The notes under the pieces: generated by a model
Databases searched by the model: none
What the model saw: only the letters and a program-made list of their open reading frames with translations
What the model was told of the DNA's origin: nothing
Translations under genes and position numbers: made by a program
Source of the DNA: Desulfobacteraceae bacterium
GTDB taxonomy: Bacteria > Desulfobacterota > Desulfobacteria > Desulfobacterales > SKZT01
Assembly: GCA_011389745.1 (NCBI GenBank)
Contig: JAABTQ010000004.1
Coordinates: 19,007 to 83,006 of the forward strand
Reading direction: 5' to 3'
DNA: 64,000 nt
Shown: positions 1 to 8,470 of the stretch, in pieces
How the letters are laid out: each line of letters begins with the position of its first letter
How positions within the stretch are numbered: the first letter of the stretch is position 1

Positions 1-199
1 CACTCTCTTGTCCGGTCCGATTGATGGCCTTAAATAGAGGAACGGCGATAGGAATTTTCCTAAGAAAGGGTTTGGTGATGTCAATATAATCATATTGGGC
101 ATGGGTATAAGGTGCAACTACCGCAATACTTAATATTAATATACAGGTGACGATAAAAAATCTTTTGATCTGATTACATGATGGCGAATTAAGTATCAT
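1..199 (-). CDS. tolB: TolB, periplasmic beta-propeller protein (partial, N-terminus only)
   Basis: The first 66 codons are present and the gene runs off the left edge. The product opens with a basic stretch and a hydrophobic signal segment (about residues 14-35) ending in an Ala-Gln type cleavage region, followed by the TolB-like start YDYIDITKPFLRKIPIAVP. TolB works in the periplasm with Pal and TolA in outer-membrane constriction during division. The ATG at 199-197 lies only 3 bases after the tolA stop codon, so it is the last visible gene of a tolQRAB transcript. Confidence 0.85.
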   Translation of the reverse strand, partial: MILNSPSCNQIKRFFIVTCILILSIAVVAPYTHAQYDYIDITKPFLRKIPIAVPLFKAINRTGQES

Positions 200-202
200 T
201 TT

Positions 203-1243
203 TTAATTACCCAAGCCCTCCGGAGTAAAGTTGAATCCGACCTTATAATCATAAAATCCAATTTCTCTTGGTAAGGGCGGAAGTGGATTCGATTTTTGGA
301 TGGCTCTTATGGCAGACTCATCCAAATATGGGTTTCCCGACTTTTTATCAATCCAAATATCTAATATTTCACCATTGGACGAAATCTTTATACCAACACT
401 GGTTTTCAAATTGCTCTGTCCCCTAGCCAATTGTTCTGAAAAAGCCCAATTTTTTTGAATATGATAATAAATCAAACCATTGTATACCTCCATGGCGGAA
501 CCAACACCTCCCCCGCCACCACTGCCGGGACCTGTCCCCCTGGCACCTGAGCCGGTTCCACCGCCTCCTCCTCCTCTCGATTGGGAGTTTTCAGATGAAC
601 CGACTCTGGGTGATGTATTTGCAACTTCATTTTCAAGGCGGGCGATAGCATCACTGACCGATTTTGCCCTTGAGTCTTCCGCCTGCTTTTCCAATTGTTC
701 AATGGCACTTCGAACCACCTTGGAAGGCTGGAACGTTTCTTTTTTCAGAGATTTTTTTTCCTTAGGTTGTTGTTCCGGTTTTTCTTTCGGGGTTTCTTTA
801 GGAGCCAAAGATACCTCGGGTTGCCTTTCCTCTGGTATGGGAGGTGCAACAGGTTTCTTTTCTACTGCTACTTTTTTTTCCGGTACAGCCGGCTCCTTTA
901 CCTCAGGCTCAGCCACCTTGCCAATTTCCGCCGTTTCAGCCGGTGGCTCCTTTGCCTGAGCCGGCGCTTCAACGACCTCCTTTTTTGCGGATGAACCTTC
1001 CGGCCTGAGATCACCCAATGAAACCATTCGTACACTGACAATCGTTGGGGTATAAGGCTTTTTAAACGATACCGGCGGAATAAAAATTAACGCGGCAATG
1101 ATTATCAAATGGCCGATAAAAGCAACCAAAACAGCCTGTAAGAGCTGGTTGGAGCTGTCTTCGCCATCACCCATTTCCGGGTAAGGGTATGAAATGCCGG
1201 TATTGCCGTCATCAGCTTTTAGTTTGTTTAATATCTTTTTCAT
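203..1243 (-). CDS. tolA: TolA/TonB-family energy-transducing protein
   Basis: This is a TolA/TonB-like linker protein of 346 residues that couples inner-membrane TolQR to the outer membrane. One transmembrane helix lies near residues 35-55. A Pro/Lys/Glu-rich middle region follows, then a low-complexity Gly/Ser segment, and a C-terminal TonB-type domain with YYHIQKNW and SSNGEILD motifs. I chose the ATG at 1243 (MKKILNKLK) because the longer frame to 1291 reaches further back into tolR; a 32-base overlap with tolR remains. Position between tolR and tolB supports TolA rather than TonB. Confidence 0.85.
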   Translation of the reverse strand: MKKILNKLKADDGNTGISYPYPEMGDGEDSSNQLLQAVLVAFIGHLIIIAALIFIPPVSFKKPYTPTIVSVRMVSLGDLRPEGSSAKKEVVEAPAQAKEPPAETAEIGKVAEPEVKEPAVPEKKVAVEKKPVAPPIPEERQPEVSLAPKETPKEKPEQQPKEKKSLKKETFQPSKVVRSAIEQLEKQAEDSRAKSVSDAIARLENEVANTSPRVGSSENSQSRGGGGGGTGSGARGTGPGSGGGGGVGSAMEVYNGLIYYHIQKNWAFSEQLARGQSNLKTSVGIKISSNGEILDIWIDKKSGNPYLDESAIRAIQKSNPLPPLPREIGFYDYKVGFNFTPEGLGN

Positions 1244-1649
1244 CCGAATATTGCGGCTCTGTAACCATGCCGAGCCTTTCGACACCGGCATCTTTGATTT
1301 CCGACATTACCTTCACAACCACTCCGTATGGAATTTCCTTGTCCGCCCTGAGATAAACCTCCCGATCAGATTGGCCCTTAATGATCAAATCCAGCTTTTC
1401 CCTTAATTCAGTAAGCTGAACCTGGTAATCATTCAGGAATATTTCCCCATTTTGATTCACAGAAACAATCAACTGTTCCTGCTCGGTTGCCAAAGGTTGT
1501 GATGTGGCCTGAGGAAGAGACACTTCAACCCCTTCAATCATCATCGGTGCAGCCACCATAAAAACAATCAACAGTACCAGCATGACATCCACAAAAGGCG
1601 TGACATTAATATCAGACATAAGACGGTCGGTATTACCGGTATGGCTCAT
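1212..1649 (-). CDS. tolR: TolR, biopolymer transport protein of the ExbD/TolR family
   Basis: The 145-residue product has the ExbD/TolR layout: a short cytoplasmic N-terminus, a single transmembrane helix containing the conserved Asp (INVTPFVDVMLVLLIVFMV, about residues 14-32), and a periplasmic domain. The Asp is the proton-path residue known for this family. The start overlaps the tolQ stop by 4 bases (ATGA), showing translational coupling. With TolQ it forms the proton-driven motor that energises TolA. Confidence 0.93.
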   Translation of the reverse strand: MSHTGNTDRLMSDINVTPFVDVMLVLLIVFMVAAPMMIEGVEVSLPQATSQPLATEQEQLIVSVNQNGEIFLNDYQVQLTELREKLDLIIKGQSDREVYLRADKEIPYGVVVKVMSEIKDAGVERLGMVTEPQYSDEKDIKQTKS

Positions 1650-2464
1650 TTGCCGCTCCTTTTATTCTGGAAAATATCGCGTTCTATAATATTGATAAAA
1701 TCCGCGGAAAAGTTGTGTAATTCAGATTCGATTGTTCTGATTTTTTGTGTAAAGTGATTAAAAAAAATCACTGAAGGTATGGCTACCGCCAAGCCTGCAG
1801 CTGTTGCGATCAGAGCTTCCGCAATACCCGGCGCCACCACGGCAAGATTGGCCGAACCTCTGACCCCTATTCCATGAAATGAATTCATGATACCCCAGAC
1901 AGTTCCAAAAAGACCTATAAAAGGAGAAGTATTTCCGGTGGTAGCCAAAAAGGGCACAAGTTGAGTCATTCTGGTGATTTCAGATGTTATTGCCCGGCGA
2001 AGTGCTCTTTGCACATTATCACTGCCTGAAATCCGGTTGCTCATGGAATCATCGTCTGACTTTTCTCTCATCCCAGCTACACCAGCCCTGCGAAGCGCCC
2101 TTTGCACATTATCACTGCCTGAAATCCGATTGCTCATGGCATCATCGTCAGGCTTCTCTCTTGTCACAGGCCCACCTGCCCGACTGATCCTTTTTAATTC
2201 CAAATATCCGATTCGAAAAACCCGGGCAACAGGACTGATATCAAATTGTTTCGCCTTGGCAAAAGCACCTGACAAATCACGGCTTTTCCAGAAAAATTCA
2301 GTAAAGTCGGCTGATTCCAGAAAAGCTTTTCTAAGATATCGGAATTTGATGAATATTATGGACCAGGAAGCCACTGAAAACAGCAAAAGCACCAGCAACA
2401 CAAACTGAACAACCAGGCTGGCATTGGCAATTAAATGAAAATAGTCAATTTCTACGGGAAGCAT
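1646..2464 (-). CDS. tolQ: TolQ, proton-channel subunit with an internal 31-residue tandem duplication
   Basis: This MotA/TolQ/ExbB-family protein is 272 residues, about 40 longer than typical TolQ. The first helix lies near residues 17-38, and the conserved core (PFLATTGNTSPFIGLFGTVWGIMNSF, about residues 171-196) and last helix (about 212-235) are intact. The extra length sits in the cytoplasmic loop, where residues 95-125 are repeated as 126-156; both copies contain SNRISGSDNVQRALR. The reading frame stays open, so this is a length variant rather than a broken gene. It heads the tol operon. Confidence 0.93.
   Translation of the reverse strand: MLPVEIDYFHLIANASLVVQFVLLVLLLFSVASWSIIFIKFRYLRKAFLESADFTEFFWKSRDLSGAFAKAKQFDISPVARVFRIGYLELKRISRAGGPVTREKPDDDAMSNRISGSDNVQRALRRAGVAGMREKSDDDSMSNRISGSDNVQRALRRAITSEITRMTQLVPFLATTGNTSPFIGLFGTVWGIMNSFHGIGVRGSANLAVVAPGIAEALIATAAGLAVAIPSVIFFNHFTQKIRTIESELHNFSADFINIIERDIFQNKRSGK
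1997..2182 (-). repeat. Tandem 93-bp duplication inside tolQ
   Basis: Two adjacent 93-bp units (2090-2182 and 1997-2089) encode 31 residues each. Over the best 73 bases (1997-2069 against 2090-2162) only about seven positions differ, several of them silent. The period is a multiple of three, so the frame is kept. Confidence 0.9.
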
Positions 2465-2780
2465 TTAAACTCCGATGTTAATTAAATTTAAATAAATTAT
2501 TTTTTATAAGTCCTAAACATTTGTTTATACAAAAAATTTGTTTGAGTTTCAATATCATTTAATCGAATGTCTATATGAATTCGGTTAGGGTGTCAAGTCT
2601 TCGAATTTTCATTCAACCAACTGAATTGTTATATAATATTCTGTAATCTTGATTTTCCGCTCCTGTGTTTCATTCCAATTTGAATTTTAACGAATAATGT
2701 TATAAGTATTTTATTTTAATGACAGATAATCATTGTTTTGGCAATTCATTACCTCAATTATACTTTATTATAGGATTAAA
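2465..2780. other. Divergent intergenic region between tolQ and the HD-domain gene
   Basis: This AT-rich stretch of 316 bases separates two divergent genes. Besides the candidate tolQ promoter it holds a weak plus-strand pair TTGGCA (2738-2743) and TATACT (2759-2764), 15 bases apart, just before the HD gene. I see no RNA gene or repeat in it. Confidence 0.5.
2570..2596 (-). promoter_or_regulatory. Candidate sigma70-type promoter for the tol operon
   Basis: On the minus strand a perfect TTGACA (2591-2596) is followed after 15 bases by TATAGA (2570-2575). The spacer is short, and the predicted start lies about 100 bases upstream of the tolQ ATG. No other promoter-like pair was evident closer to tolQ. 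Confidence 0.4.
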
Positions 2781-3371
2781 ATGGGAATAAAAGATGTGGC
2801 GGACTTTCTGTTTGAAGGGCGTCTGTTAAAAAAGATCCCCCGGTCCGGCTTTCAATTTCTGGGTGACGGAAAAGAATCGGTAGCCGAACATTGCTTTTCA
2901 ACCACCCTGATCGCTTTTGTCATCTCACAACTCGAACCGGATGTAAACGCTGAAAAGCTTATTTCTATGTGCCTTGTGCACGACCTGGCCGAATCCAGGG
3001 TTGGAGATTTAAACTATGTTCAGAAAATGTATGTAACCGTTGATGAAAATAGCGCTATTTCTCACATGACCCGTGATCTGCCATTCGGAGACCATTTGAC
3101 CGAGCTCATTGATGAATTCAACCGGAACACTTCGAAAGAAGCTCAGCTAGCCCATGATGCCGACCAACTTGCATTAATATTGGAACTGAAAAACTTGTCT
3201 GATCTGGGTAAAACTCACGCGGACAAATGGCTTGCCCACGTGACCCAACGCTTGACAACCGATATTGGAAAACACCTTGCCGATGCTATCCTGAATTGTG
3301 AACAGGATTCATGGTGGCTCAAAGATTACCACGAAAATTGGCGGGATGATTCATCGCTTGATGAAATGTAA
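2781..3371 (+). CDS. HD-domain phosphohydrolase (YfbR/HDDC2-like 5'-nucleotidase family)
   Basis: The 196-residue product carries the metal-binding HD pattern: AEHCFST, LVHDLAE and HDADQLALILE, spaced as in COG1896-type hydrolases that act on deoxynucleoside monophosphates. The start is set at ATG 2781 (MGIKDVADFLFEG), because the longer frame from 2733 adds an unrelated hydrophobic stretch inside promoter-like DNA. It stands alone between tol and sdh. Substrate specificity cannot be read from sequence; a nucleotide-pool cleaning role is an inference from the family. Confidence 0.8.
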   Translation: MGIKDVADFLFEGRLLKKIPRSGFQFLGDGKESVAEHCFSTTLIAFVISQLEPDVNAEKLISMCLVHDLAESRVGDLNYVQKMYVTVDENSAISHMTRDLPFGDHLTELIDEFNRNTSKEAQLAHDADQLALILELKNLSDLGKTHADKWLAHVTQRLTTDIGKHLADAILNCEQDSWWLKDYHENWRDDSSLDEM

Positions 3372-3392
3372 CTTTTGGGATGTAAAAAAATC

Positions 3393-3419
3393 TTGACAAA
3401 TTTCAAATCAAGCTAGTAT
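3393..3419 (+). promoter_or_regulatory. Candidate promoter for sdhCAB
   Basis: A perfect TTGACA (3393-3398) is followed by TAGTAT (3414-3419) after 15 bases or TATCTT after 18. The predicted transcript start is about 130 bases upstream of the sdhC ATG. Confidence 0.35.
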
Positions 3420-3557
3420 CTTTACTGTCTGACTGAGCGCTCGTTCGAAATTCTCCGGAGTTCTTTTGCCAATTTCCAATAGGTGAGCTGCTCATCATTA
3501 AAGGCAATTGTCTCAAAGTTTGGATGTGCTGAATTCAAATGTTTACAGGAGGATAAC

Positions 3558-4199
3558 ATGAACTGGTTAACCAAGACCATAGGAGCTTCCATCGGGAAAA
3601 AACTAATGATGGCCATTACCGGCCTGTCCTTTATTGGTTTTCTTATGGCGCATCTGGCAGGCAATCTCACCATTTATGGTGGAAAAGATGCCTTCAACGC
3701 CTACGCTCAAAAACTTCATACTATAGGGCCCGTCTTAAAAGTTGCTGAAATCGGTCTCCTGGTATTCGCCGTTGTCCATGTGCTGACCGGTGTTTGGTTA
3801 TTTTATCAGAATTACAATGCAAGACCCCAGAAATACGCCATCAAAAAAAGTGGCGGAGGCCGCACGGTCGGTTCACGAACCATGCCTTATACAGGGCTTT
3901 TTTTACTGGTGTTCGTCATTTTGCACCTGAGCAATTTTACATTTACCGATAAATCCCAGACGACCATATATGAAATCGTTTCAAGCACTTTTGCCAATCC
4001 ATTCTATGTTATGTTTTACATCATTGCAATGGCCGTGGCTGCCGTACATGTCAGCCATGGATTTTGGAGTGCATTTCAAAGCCTTGGGCTCAACCATTCA
4101 AAATATATGCCTATCATTATGGTTCTCAGCATTGTTTTTGCGGTTGTGGTCGGAGTCGGTTTCGGATTTTTGCCGATTTATATTTCGTTTCAAGCTTAG
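3558..4199 (+). CDS. sdhC: Succinate dehydrogenase/fumarate reductase cytochrome b subunit
   Basis: This 213-residue membrane subunit has five predicted helices with His residues in several of them (FLMAHLAGN, FAVVHVLTGVW, VFVILHLSNF, AAVHVSHGF), the layout of type B di-heme cytochrome b subunits. It anchors the flavoprotein and iron-sulfur subunits and passes electrons to or from menaquinone. The ATG at 3558 is preceded by a strong AGGAGG at 3547-3552, so the longer frame from 3483 is rejected. sdhA follows after 22 bases. Confidence 0.92.
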   Translation: MNWLTKTIGASIGKKLMMAITGLSFIGFLMAHLAGNLTIYGGKDAFNAYAQKLHTIGPVLKVAEIGLLVFAVVHVLTGVWLFYQNYNARPQKYAIKKSGGGRTVGSRTMPYTGLFLLVFVILHLSNFTFTDKSQTTIYEIVSSTFANPFYVMFYIIAMAVAAVHVSHGFWSAFQSLGLNHSKYMPIIMVLSIVFAVVVGVGFGFLPIYISFQA

Positions 4200-4221
4200 A
4201 TAAGTATAGAAAGGATCCATT

Positions 4222-6135
4222 ATGATACTTGATGGAAAAGTACCGGGAGGACCACTGGCGCAAAAATGGGAAAAACACCGTTTTGATCTTAAACTGGTCA
4301 ATCCTGCCAACAAGAGAAAATATAAAATTATTGTAGTCGGTACAGGACTAGCCGGTGGCAGTGCATCAGCAAGCCTTGCCGAATTAGGTTATGAGGTCAA
4401 AACTTTTTGCATTCAGGATAGCCCCAGAAGAGCGCACAGTATTGCCGCCCAGGGTGGAATCAACGCCGCTAAAAACTATCCTAACGATGGCGACAGCATC
4501 TGGCGTCTTTTTTATGACACAATCAAAGGTGGGGATTTTCGGGCCAGAGAGGCCAACGTATATCGCCTTGCTCAGGTCAGTAACAACATAATTGACCAGT
4601 GCGTAGCTCAGGGTATTCCTTTTGCCAGAGATTATGGAGGACTTCTTCTGAATCGAAGTTTCGGAGGCGCTCAGGTTTCCCGAACGTTTTATGCCAGAGG
4701 CCAAACCGGCCAGCAGCTTTTGCTCGGCGCCTACAGCGCTTTGATGCGACAGGTCGGCATGGGAAGAGTCACCATGTATCCCCGAAGAGAAATGCTCGAT
4801 ATAGTGACCATCAACCAAAAGGCTCGCGGAATTGTTGTCCGAAACATTATAAACGGCAAAATCGAACGACATGAGGCCGATGCCGTGGTGCTGTGCACCG
4901 GAGGCTACGGCAATGTTTTTTTTCTATCCACCAACGCCATGGCCTGCAATGTATCAGCCACCTACCGATGTTATAAAAAAGGGGCATTTTTTGCCAACCC
5001 TTGTTTTACACAGATTCATCCTACGTGTATCCCGGTTCACGGTGATTTTCAATCCAAACTGACCCTCATGAGTGAAAGCCTGAGAAATGACGGACGGGTA
5101 TGGGTACCCAAAGATCCCAAAGACAAGCGCCCACCGACTGATATTCCGGAATCTGACCGGGATTACTACCTGGAACGAAAATACCCCAGTTTCGGCAATC
5201 TGGTTCCCCGCGATGTGGCTTCGCGAAATTCAAAAGTTGTCTGTGACGAAGGAAAAGGAGTGGGTGAAACGGGGCTTGCAGTTTATCTGGATTTTTCCGA
5301 TGCCATTAAACGCGATGGCAGGGAAACCATCGAGAAAAAATACGGAAATCTTTTTGCCATGTATGAAAAAATTACTGCGGACAACCCCTATGAAACCCCC
5401 ATGATGATCTATCCGGCAACACATTATACCATGGGCGGCCTTTGGGTGGATTACAATCTCATGAGTACCATCGACGGCCTGTTTGTGCTTGGAGAAGCCA
5501 ACTTCTCCGACCACGGGGCCAACCGCCTTGGTGCCAGTGCTCTTATGCAGGGCCTTGCCGACGGATATTTTATCATCCCTTATACCATAGGAGGCTATCT
5601 CGCAAGTTCATCTTTTGAAAAAATCGATACTGCCCATCCGGCATTCGAGAATAGCGAGATGACTGCCAGGAAGCAACTCGACAAGCTGTTGTCAATTAAT
5701 GGAAGGCGCACGGTGGATGATTTTCATCGTGACCTCGGCCATATCATGTGGGACTACTGTGGCATGTCCCGTAACGATGACGGATTACAAAAAGCGCAAG
5801 GGATGATTCAGGAGCTTCGGGTCGAATTCTGGGACAATGTGCTGGTGCCGGGAAAAAATGAAGATTTCAATCAAAGCCTTGAAAAAGCCGGAAGAGTGGC
5901 CGATTTTCTTGAGTTCGCCGAACTGATGATCATCGATGCACTTCAGCGAAGGGAATCCTGCGGATGCCATTTTAACGAGGCTTTTCAGACCGAGGAGAAT
6001 GAGGCTAAACGAGATGATAAAAACTACCGCCATGTGGCCGCCTGGGAATTTGCAGGAGTGGACAAATCGCCGGTTTTTCACAAAGAACCCCTTGACTTTG
6101 AAAATGTTGAATTATCGCAAAGGAGTTACAAGTGA
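4222..6135 (+). CDS. sdhA: Succinate dehydrogenase/fumarate reductase flavoprotein subunit
   Basis: The 637-residue protein has the FAD-binding glycine motif near residues 38-57 ([19 protein letters not shown]) and the flavin-attachment motif HSIAAQGG, with His72 as the likely covalent FAD ligand. The substrate-domain motif HPTCIPVHG and the later GGLWVDYN and [18 protein letters not shown] stretches match the Bacillus/Wolinella-type family. It catalyses succinate/fumarate interconversion; in a complete-oxidising sulfate reducer the oxidative direction is likely (inference). Its TGA overlaps the GTG start of sdhB by 4 bases. Confidence 0.95.
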   Translation: MILDGKVPGGPLAQKWEKHRFDLKLVNPANKRKYKIIVVGTGLAGGSASASLAELGYEVKTFCIQDSPRRAHSIAAQGGINAAKNYPNDGDSIWRLFYDTIKGGDFRAREANVYRLAQVSNNIIDQCVAQGIPFARDYGGLLLNRSFGGAQVSRTFYARGQTGQQLLLGAYSALMRQVGMGRVTMYPRREMLDIVTINQKARGIVVRNIINGKIERHEADAVVLCTGGYGNVFFLSTNAMACNVSATYRCYKKGAFFANPCFTQIHPTCIPVHGDFQSKLTLMSESLRNDGRVWVPKDPKDKRPPTDIPESDRDYYLERKYPSFGNLVPRDVASRNSKVVCDEGKGVGETGLAVYLDFSDAIKRDGRETIEKKYGNLFAMYEKITADNPYETPMMIYPATHYTMGGLWVDYNLMSTIDGLFVLGEANFSDHGANRLGASALMQGLADGYFIIPYTIGGYLASSSFEKIDTAHPAFENSEMTARKQLDKLLSINGRRTVDDFHRDLGHIMWDYCGMSRNDDGLQKAQGMIQELRVEFWDNVLVPGKNEDFNQSLEKAGRVADFLEFAELMIIDALQRRESCGCHFNEAFQTEENEAKRDDKNYRHVAAWEFAGVDKSPVFHKEPLDFENVELSQRSYK

Positions 6136-6896
6136 CAAAGACCATTAATATCACACTGAAAGTTTGGCGTCAGAATGGCCCTCAGGTCAAAGGGCGCCTT
6201 GAAACATATCATGCCGACAACATTTCAACCGATATGTCGTTTCTGGAAATGCTTGATGTGGTCAACGAACAGCTGACCCTGAGTCATCGGGAACCCATCG
6301 CTTTTGACCATGACTGCCGTGAAGGTATTTGCGGCATGTGCGGAGCGGTTGTCAACGGTCGTCCCCATGGCCATCAAAAAGGGACCACAATATGCCAGTT
6401 GCACATGAGACAATTTAACGATGGAGACACCATCGTGGTGGAACCCTGGCGAGCAAGAGCATTTCCAATTATCAAAGACCTGGCGGTGGATCGCAGTGCA
6501 CTGGATAAAATCATCCAGGCCGGAGGATATATATCCGCCAACACCGGCGCCGCTCAGGATGCCAACAACATCACCGTTGCCCAGAATATTGCCGAAAAAG
6601 CCATGGATGCCGCTGCATGTATTGGTTGCGGAGCCTGTGTGGCCGCATGCCCCAATGCATCGGCCATGTTGTTTAGCGGAGCAAAAATTTCCCATCTGGC
6701 TCTTCTACCCCAAGGAAAACCTGAAGCCGCCAGAAGGGTCACCCATATGCTCAGAGCCATGGATGAGCTTGGTTTCGGCAACTGTAGCAATGAACGTGAA
6801 TGCGAAGCCGAATGCCCAAAGGAGATTTCCATTGTCAATATCGCCCGAATGAACCGAGAATTTATCAAAGCGGGCTTTAGTTCTTCTGTTGAGTAA
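6132..6896 (+). CDS. sdhB: Succinate dehydrogenase/fumarate reductase iron-sulfur subunit
   Basis: The 254-residue subunit starts at GTG 6132, overlapping sdhA, with AAGGAG just upstream. It has the [2Fe-2S] ligands Cys62, Cys67, Cys70 and Cys88 (CREGICGMC and TTIC), the [4Fe-4S] motif [13 protein letters not shown] near residues 163-174, and further cysteines near 218-228 ([14 protein letters not shown]) for the third centre. It wires the flavin to the haem subunit. It is the last gene of sdhCAB and is followed by a GC-rich hairpin. Confidence 0.95.
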   Translation: MTKTINITLKVWRQNGPQVKGRLETYHADNISTDMSFLEMLDVVNEQLTLSHREPIAFDHDCREGICGMCGAVVNGRPHGHQKGTTICQLHMRQFNDGDTIVVEPWRARAFPIIKDLAVDRSALDKIIQAGGYISANTGAAQDANNITVAQNIAEKAMDAAACIGCGACVAACPNASAMLFSGAKISHLALLPQGKPEAARRVTHMLRAMDELGFGNCSNERECEAECPKEISIVNIARMNREFIKAGFSSSVE

Positions 6897-6910
6897 ACTC
6901 CCCCTGCCCC

Positions 6911-6955
6911 GGCCGGTGCCCTCTAAAAATCTTACGGCGCCGGCCCTTTGTTCTA
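6911..6955 (+). terminator. GC-rich hairpin after sdhB
   Basis: GGCCGGTGCC (6911-6920) pairs with GGCGCCGGCC (6936-6945), with one G-U pair and a 15-base loop, followed by CTTTGTTCT. The T-tract is weak, so the hairpin could act in 3'-end protection as well as termination. Confidence 0.55.
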
Positions 6956-7028
6956 ACACCCCTGGTATTTCGCTGACCAATTAGCTGTACTTCAGAGCAG
7001 TCCGTCATTTCGCAATCGTTTTACAATT

Positions 7029-7604
7029 TTATCCAATGATCTTTTTCATCAACCATGCCATATTTTCACCAAGACTTTTCATGGTCTCCATACCCTCTTG
7101 ATCGGATTTTACCTCCTCTTTATCCAATCCGAACCCCATATTCCAATAGATGGACCCCGGAATAATCATCTGATTAATGGTAAAAAAGTGATTCATGGTA
7201 TCAAAGGCGTGGATCGAACCGGCCCGCCGCACAGCAACCACCGCTGCACCGGGTTTTCGTTTGAACATGTGATCATTGGCAATGGCCACCATCCCGGCCC
7301 GGTCGATCAGTGCCTTCATTTCAGTACTTACATCGGCAAAATAGGTAGGAGAACCCAGGATAATCCCGTCTGCTTCAAGCATTTTTCCAATGCAAAAGTT
7401 CATGTCATCTTCGTTGACCGCACAGCGCTGATCTTTATTTTCAAAACATTGCATGCAAGCGATACATCCTTTAAGGGTTTTTCCGGAGAGCTGGATCAGC
7501 TCGGTCCGGATATCTTCCTTTTCCAACTCCTCAAATACACGTTGGATCATGGCTTCTGTATTGCCTTTCTTACGAGCACTTCCATTAAATGCAACTACTT
7601 TCAC
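7029..7604 (-). CDS. Flavodoxin-fold NAD(P)H-dependent FMN reductase / iron-sulfur flavoprotein family
   Basis: The 191-residue protein begins with the FMN phosphate-binding loop NGSARKKGNTEAM. It has a cysteine cluster near residues 47-62 (CIACMQCFENKDQRC), the pattern of iron-sulfur flavoprotein-like members, and the flavodoxin motif GSPTYFADVSTEMKALIDR. It likely shuttles electrons between ferredoxin or NAD(P)H and unknown acceptors in the cytoplasm. It stands alone, convergent with sdhB and divergent from the next gene. The physiological partner is unknown. Confidence 0.82.
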   Translation of the reverse strand: MKVVAFNGSARKKGNTEAMIQRVFEELEKEDIRTELIQLSGKTLKGCIACMQCFENKDQRCAVNEDDMNFCIGKMLEADGIILGSPTYFADVSTEMKALIDRAGMVAIANDHMFKRKPGAAVVAVRRAGSIHAFDTMNHFFTINQMIIPGSIYWNMGFGLDKEEVKSDQEGMETMKSLGENMAWLMKKIIG

Positions 7605-7754
7605 AATTTGCCTCCTTATTAATTTTATAGCTGTTTTATGCCAAATTATTGTGAATTTACCAATGTTTTAAGATCTCGGCAATAAAAATTCTTGATTATG
7701 AAAATATGGAAGTGTATCTTATCTAATTTTAATCTATATTAATTAATTTAGCGG

Positions 7755-8438
7755 ATGAGTGACCATATGAAACTGACAATTGACGAAGTTGCCCAATGCC
7801 TTGACGTACCTTTGAGTACTGTGGAGCGATGGATACGCCAGGGACGTATTCCCGTGGGCAAATCAGGGGGTGAATGTATATTTCAAAAGCCTATCCTGGA
7901 AGTATGGGCCAAGAAACATAACATTTCTTTCACGCTTTCGGATAAAAAGGTTAAGAAACACAGCCAGGATAAACCTGTAAATCTTTTTAATGCCATGGCC
8001 TTTGGAGGTGTTTATTACGGCATTGAAGGAGACAGTGTTTCTGAAGTCTTAGAATCTGCACTGAAAAATATTGCATTTCTGGATCAGGATGAAAAGGAAA
8101 CGCTTTGGGTCAAATTACTGGAACGTGAAGAAATGGCATCCACCGGAATTGGCAGAGGAATTGCCATTCCACACCCCCGCATACCCCTTGATGAAAGCAT
8201 GGAAGAACCTGTTATCATCACCTGCTTTTTAAAAAATCCTCTTGATTATCGGGCGGTGGATGGTTTTCCTGTTTTTGTCCTGTTCATTTTGTTAAGTCCA
8301 TCGATTAAAACTCATCTTCATCTTCTGTCTAGGTTGGCTTTTTGTGTCAGGGATGCTTCATTCGTGGAATTTTTAAAGCGGGTTCCCGACCAGGAAAAAC
8401 TCTTGGAAAAAGTCGAAAATCTTGAATATGCGAGTTAA
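7755..8438 (+). CDS. Excisionase-type HTH fused to a PTS EIIA (fructose/nitrogen type) domain
   Basis: Residues 1-50 form an excisionase/MerR-like helix-turn-helix (LTIDEVAQCLDVPLSTVERW, then RQGRIPVGK). Residues about 85-220 match a PTS EIIA type-2 domain with the motif GIGRGIAIPHPR, whose His is the usual phosphorylation site. The fusion suggests a DNA-binding regulator sensing phosphotransfer or a chloride/energy state. No EI, HPr or permease is in the window. It is followed after 32 bases by a CLC channel and a Usp gene, so it may control them (inference). ATG at 7767 (MKLTIDEV) is an alternative start. Confidence 0.8.
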   Translation: MSDHMKLTIDEVAQCLDVPLSTVERWIRQGRIPVGKSGGECIFQKPILEVWAKKHNISFTLSDKKVKKHSQDKPVNLFNAMAFGGVYYGIEGDSVSEVLESALKNIAFLDQDEKETLWVKLLEREEMASTGIGRGIAIPHPRIPLDESMEEPVIITCFLKNPLDYRAVDGFPVFVLFILLSPSIKTHLHLLSRLAFCVRDASFVEFLKRVPDQEKLLEKVENLEYAS

Positions 8439-8470
8439 ATTACAAGCAATAGATTTTTAAAGAGCTGCCT

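Noticed and set aside
480..959. Open plus-strand frame opposite tolA, proline-rich
   Set aside because: It is the antisense shadow of the Gly-rich and Lys/Glu-rich low-complexity part of tolA; no ribosome site and no family resemblance.
6911..6955. Strong intrinsic terminator after sdhB
   Set aside because: The stem is good, but the T-tract is poor, so it is reported only as a hairpin of moderate confidence, not as a confirmed terminator.
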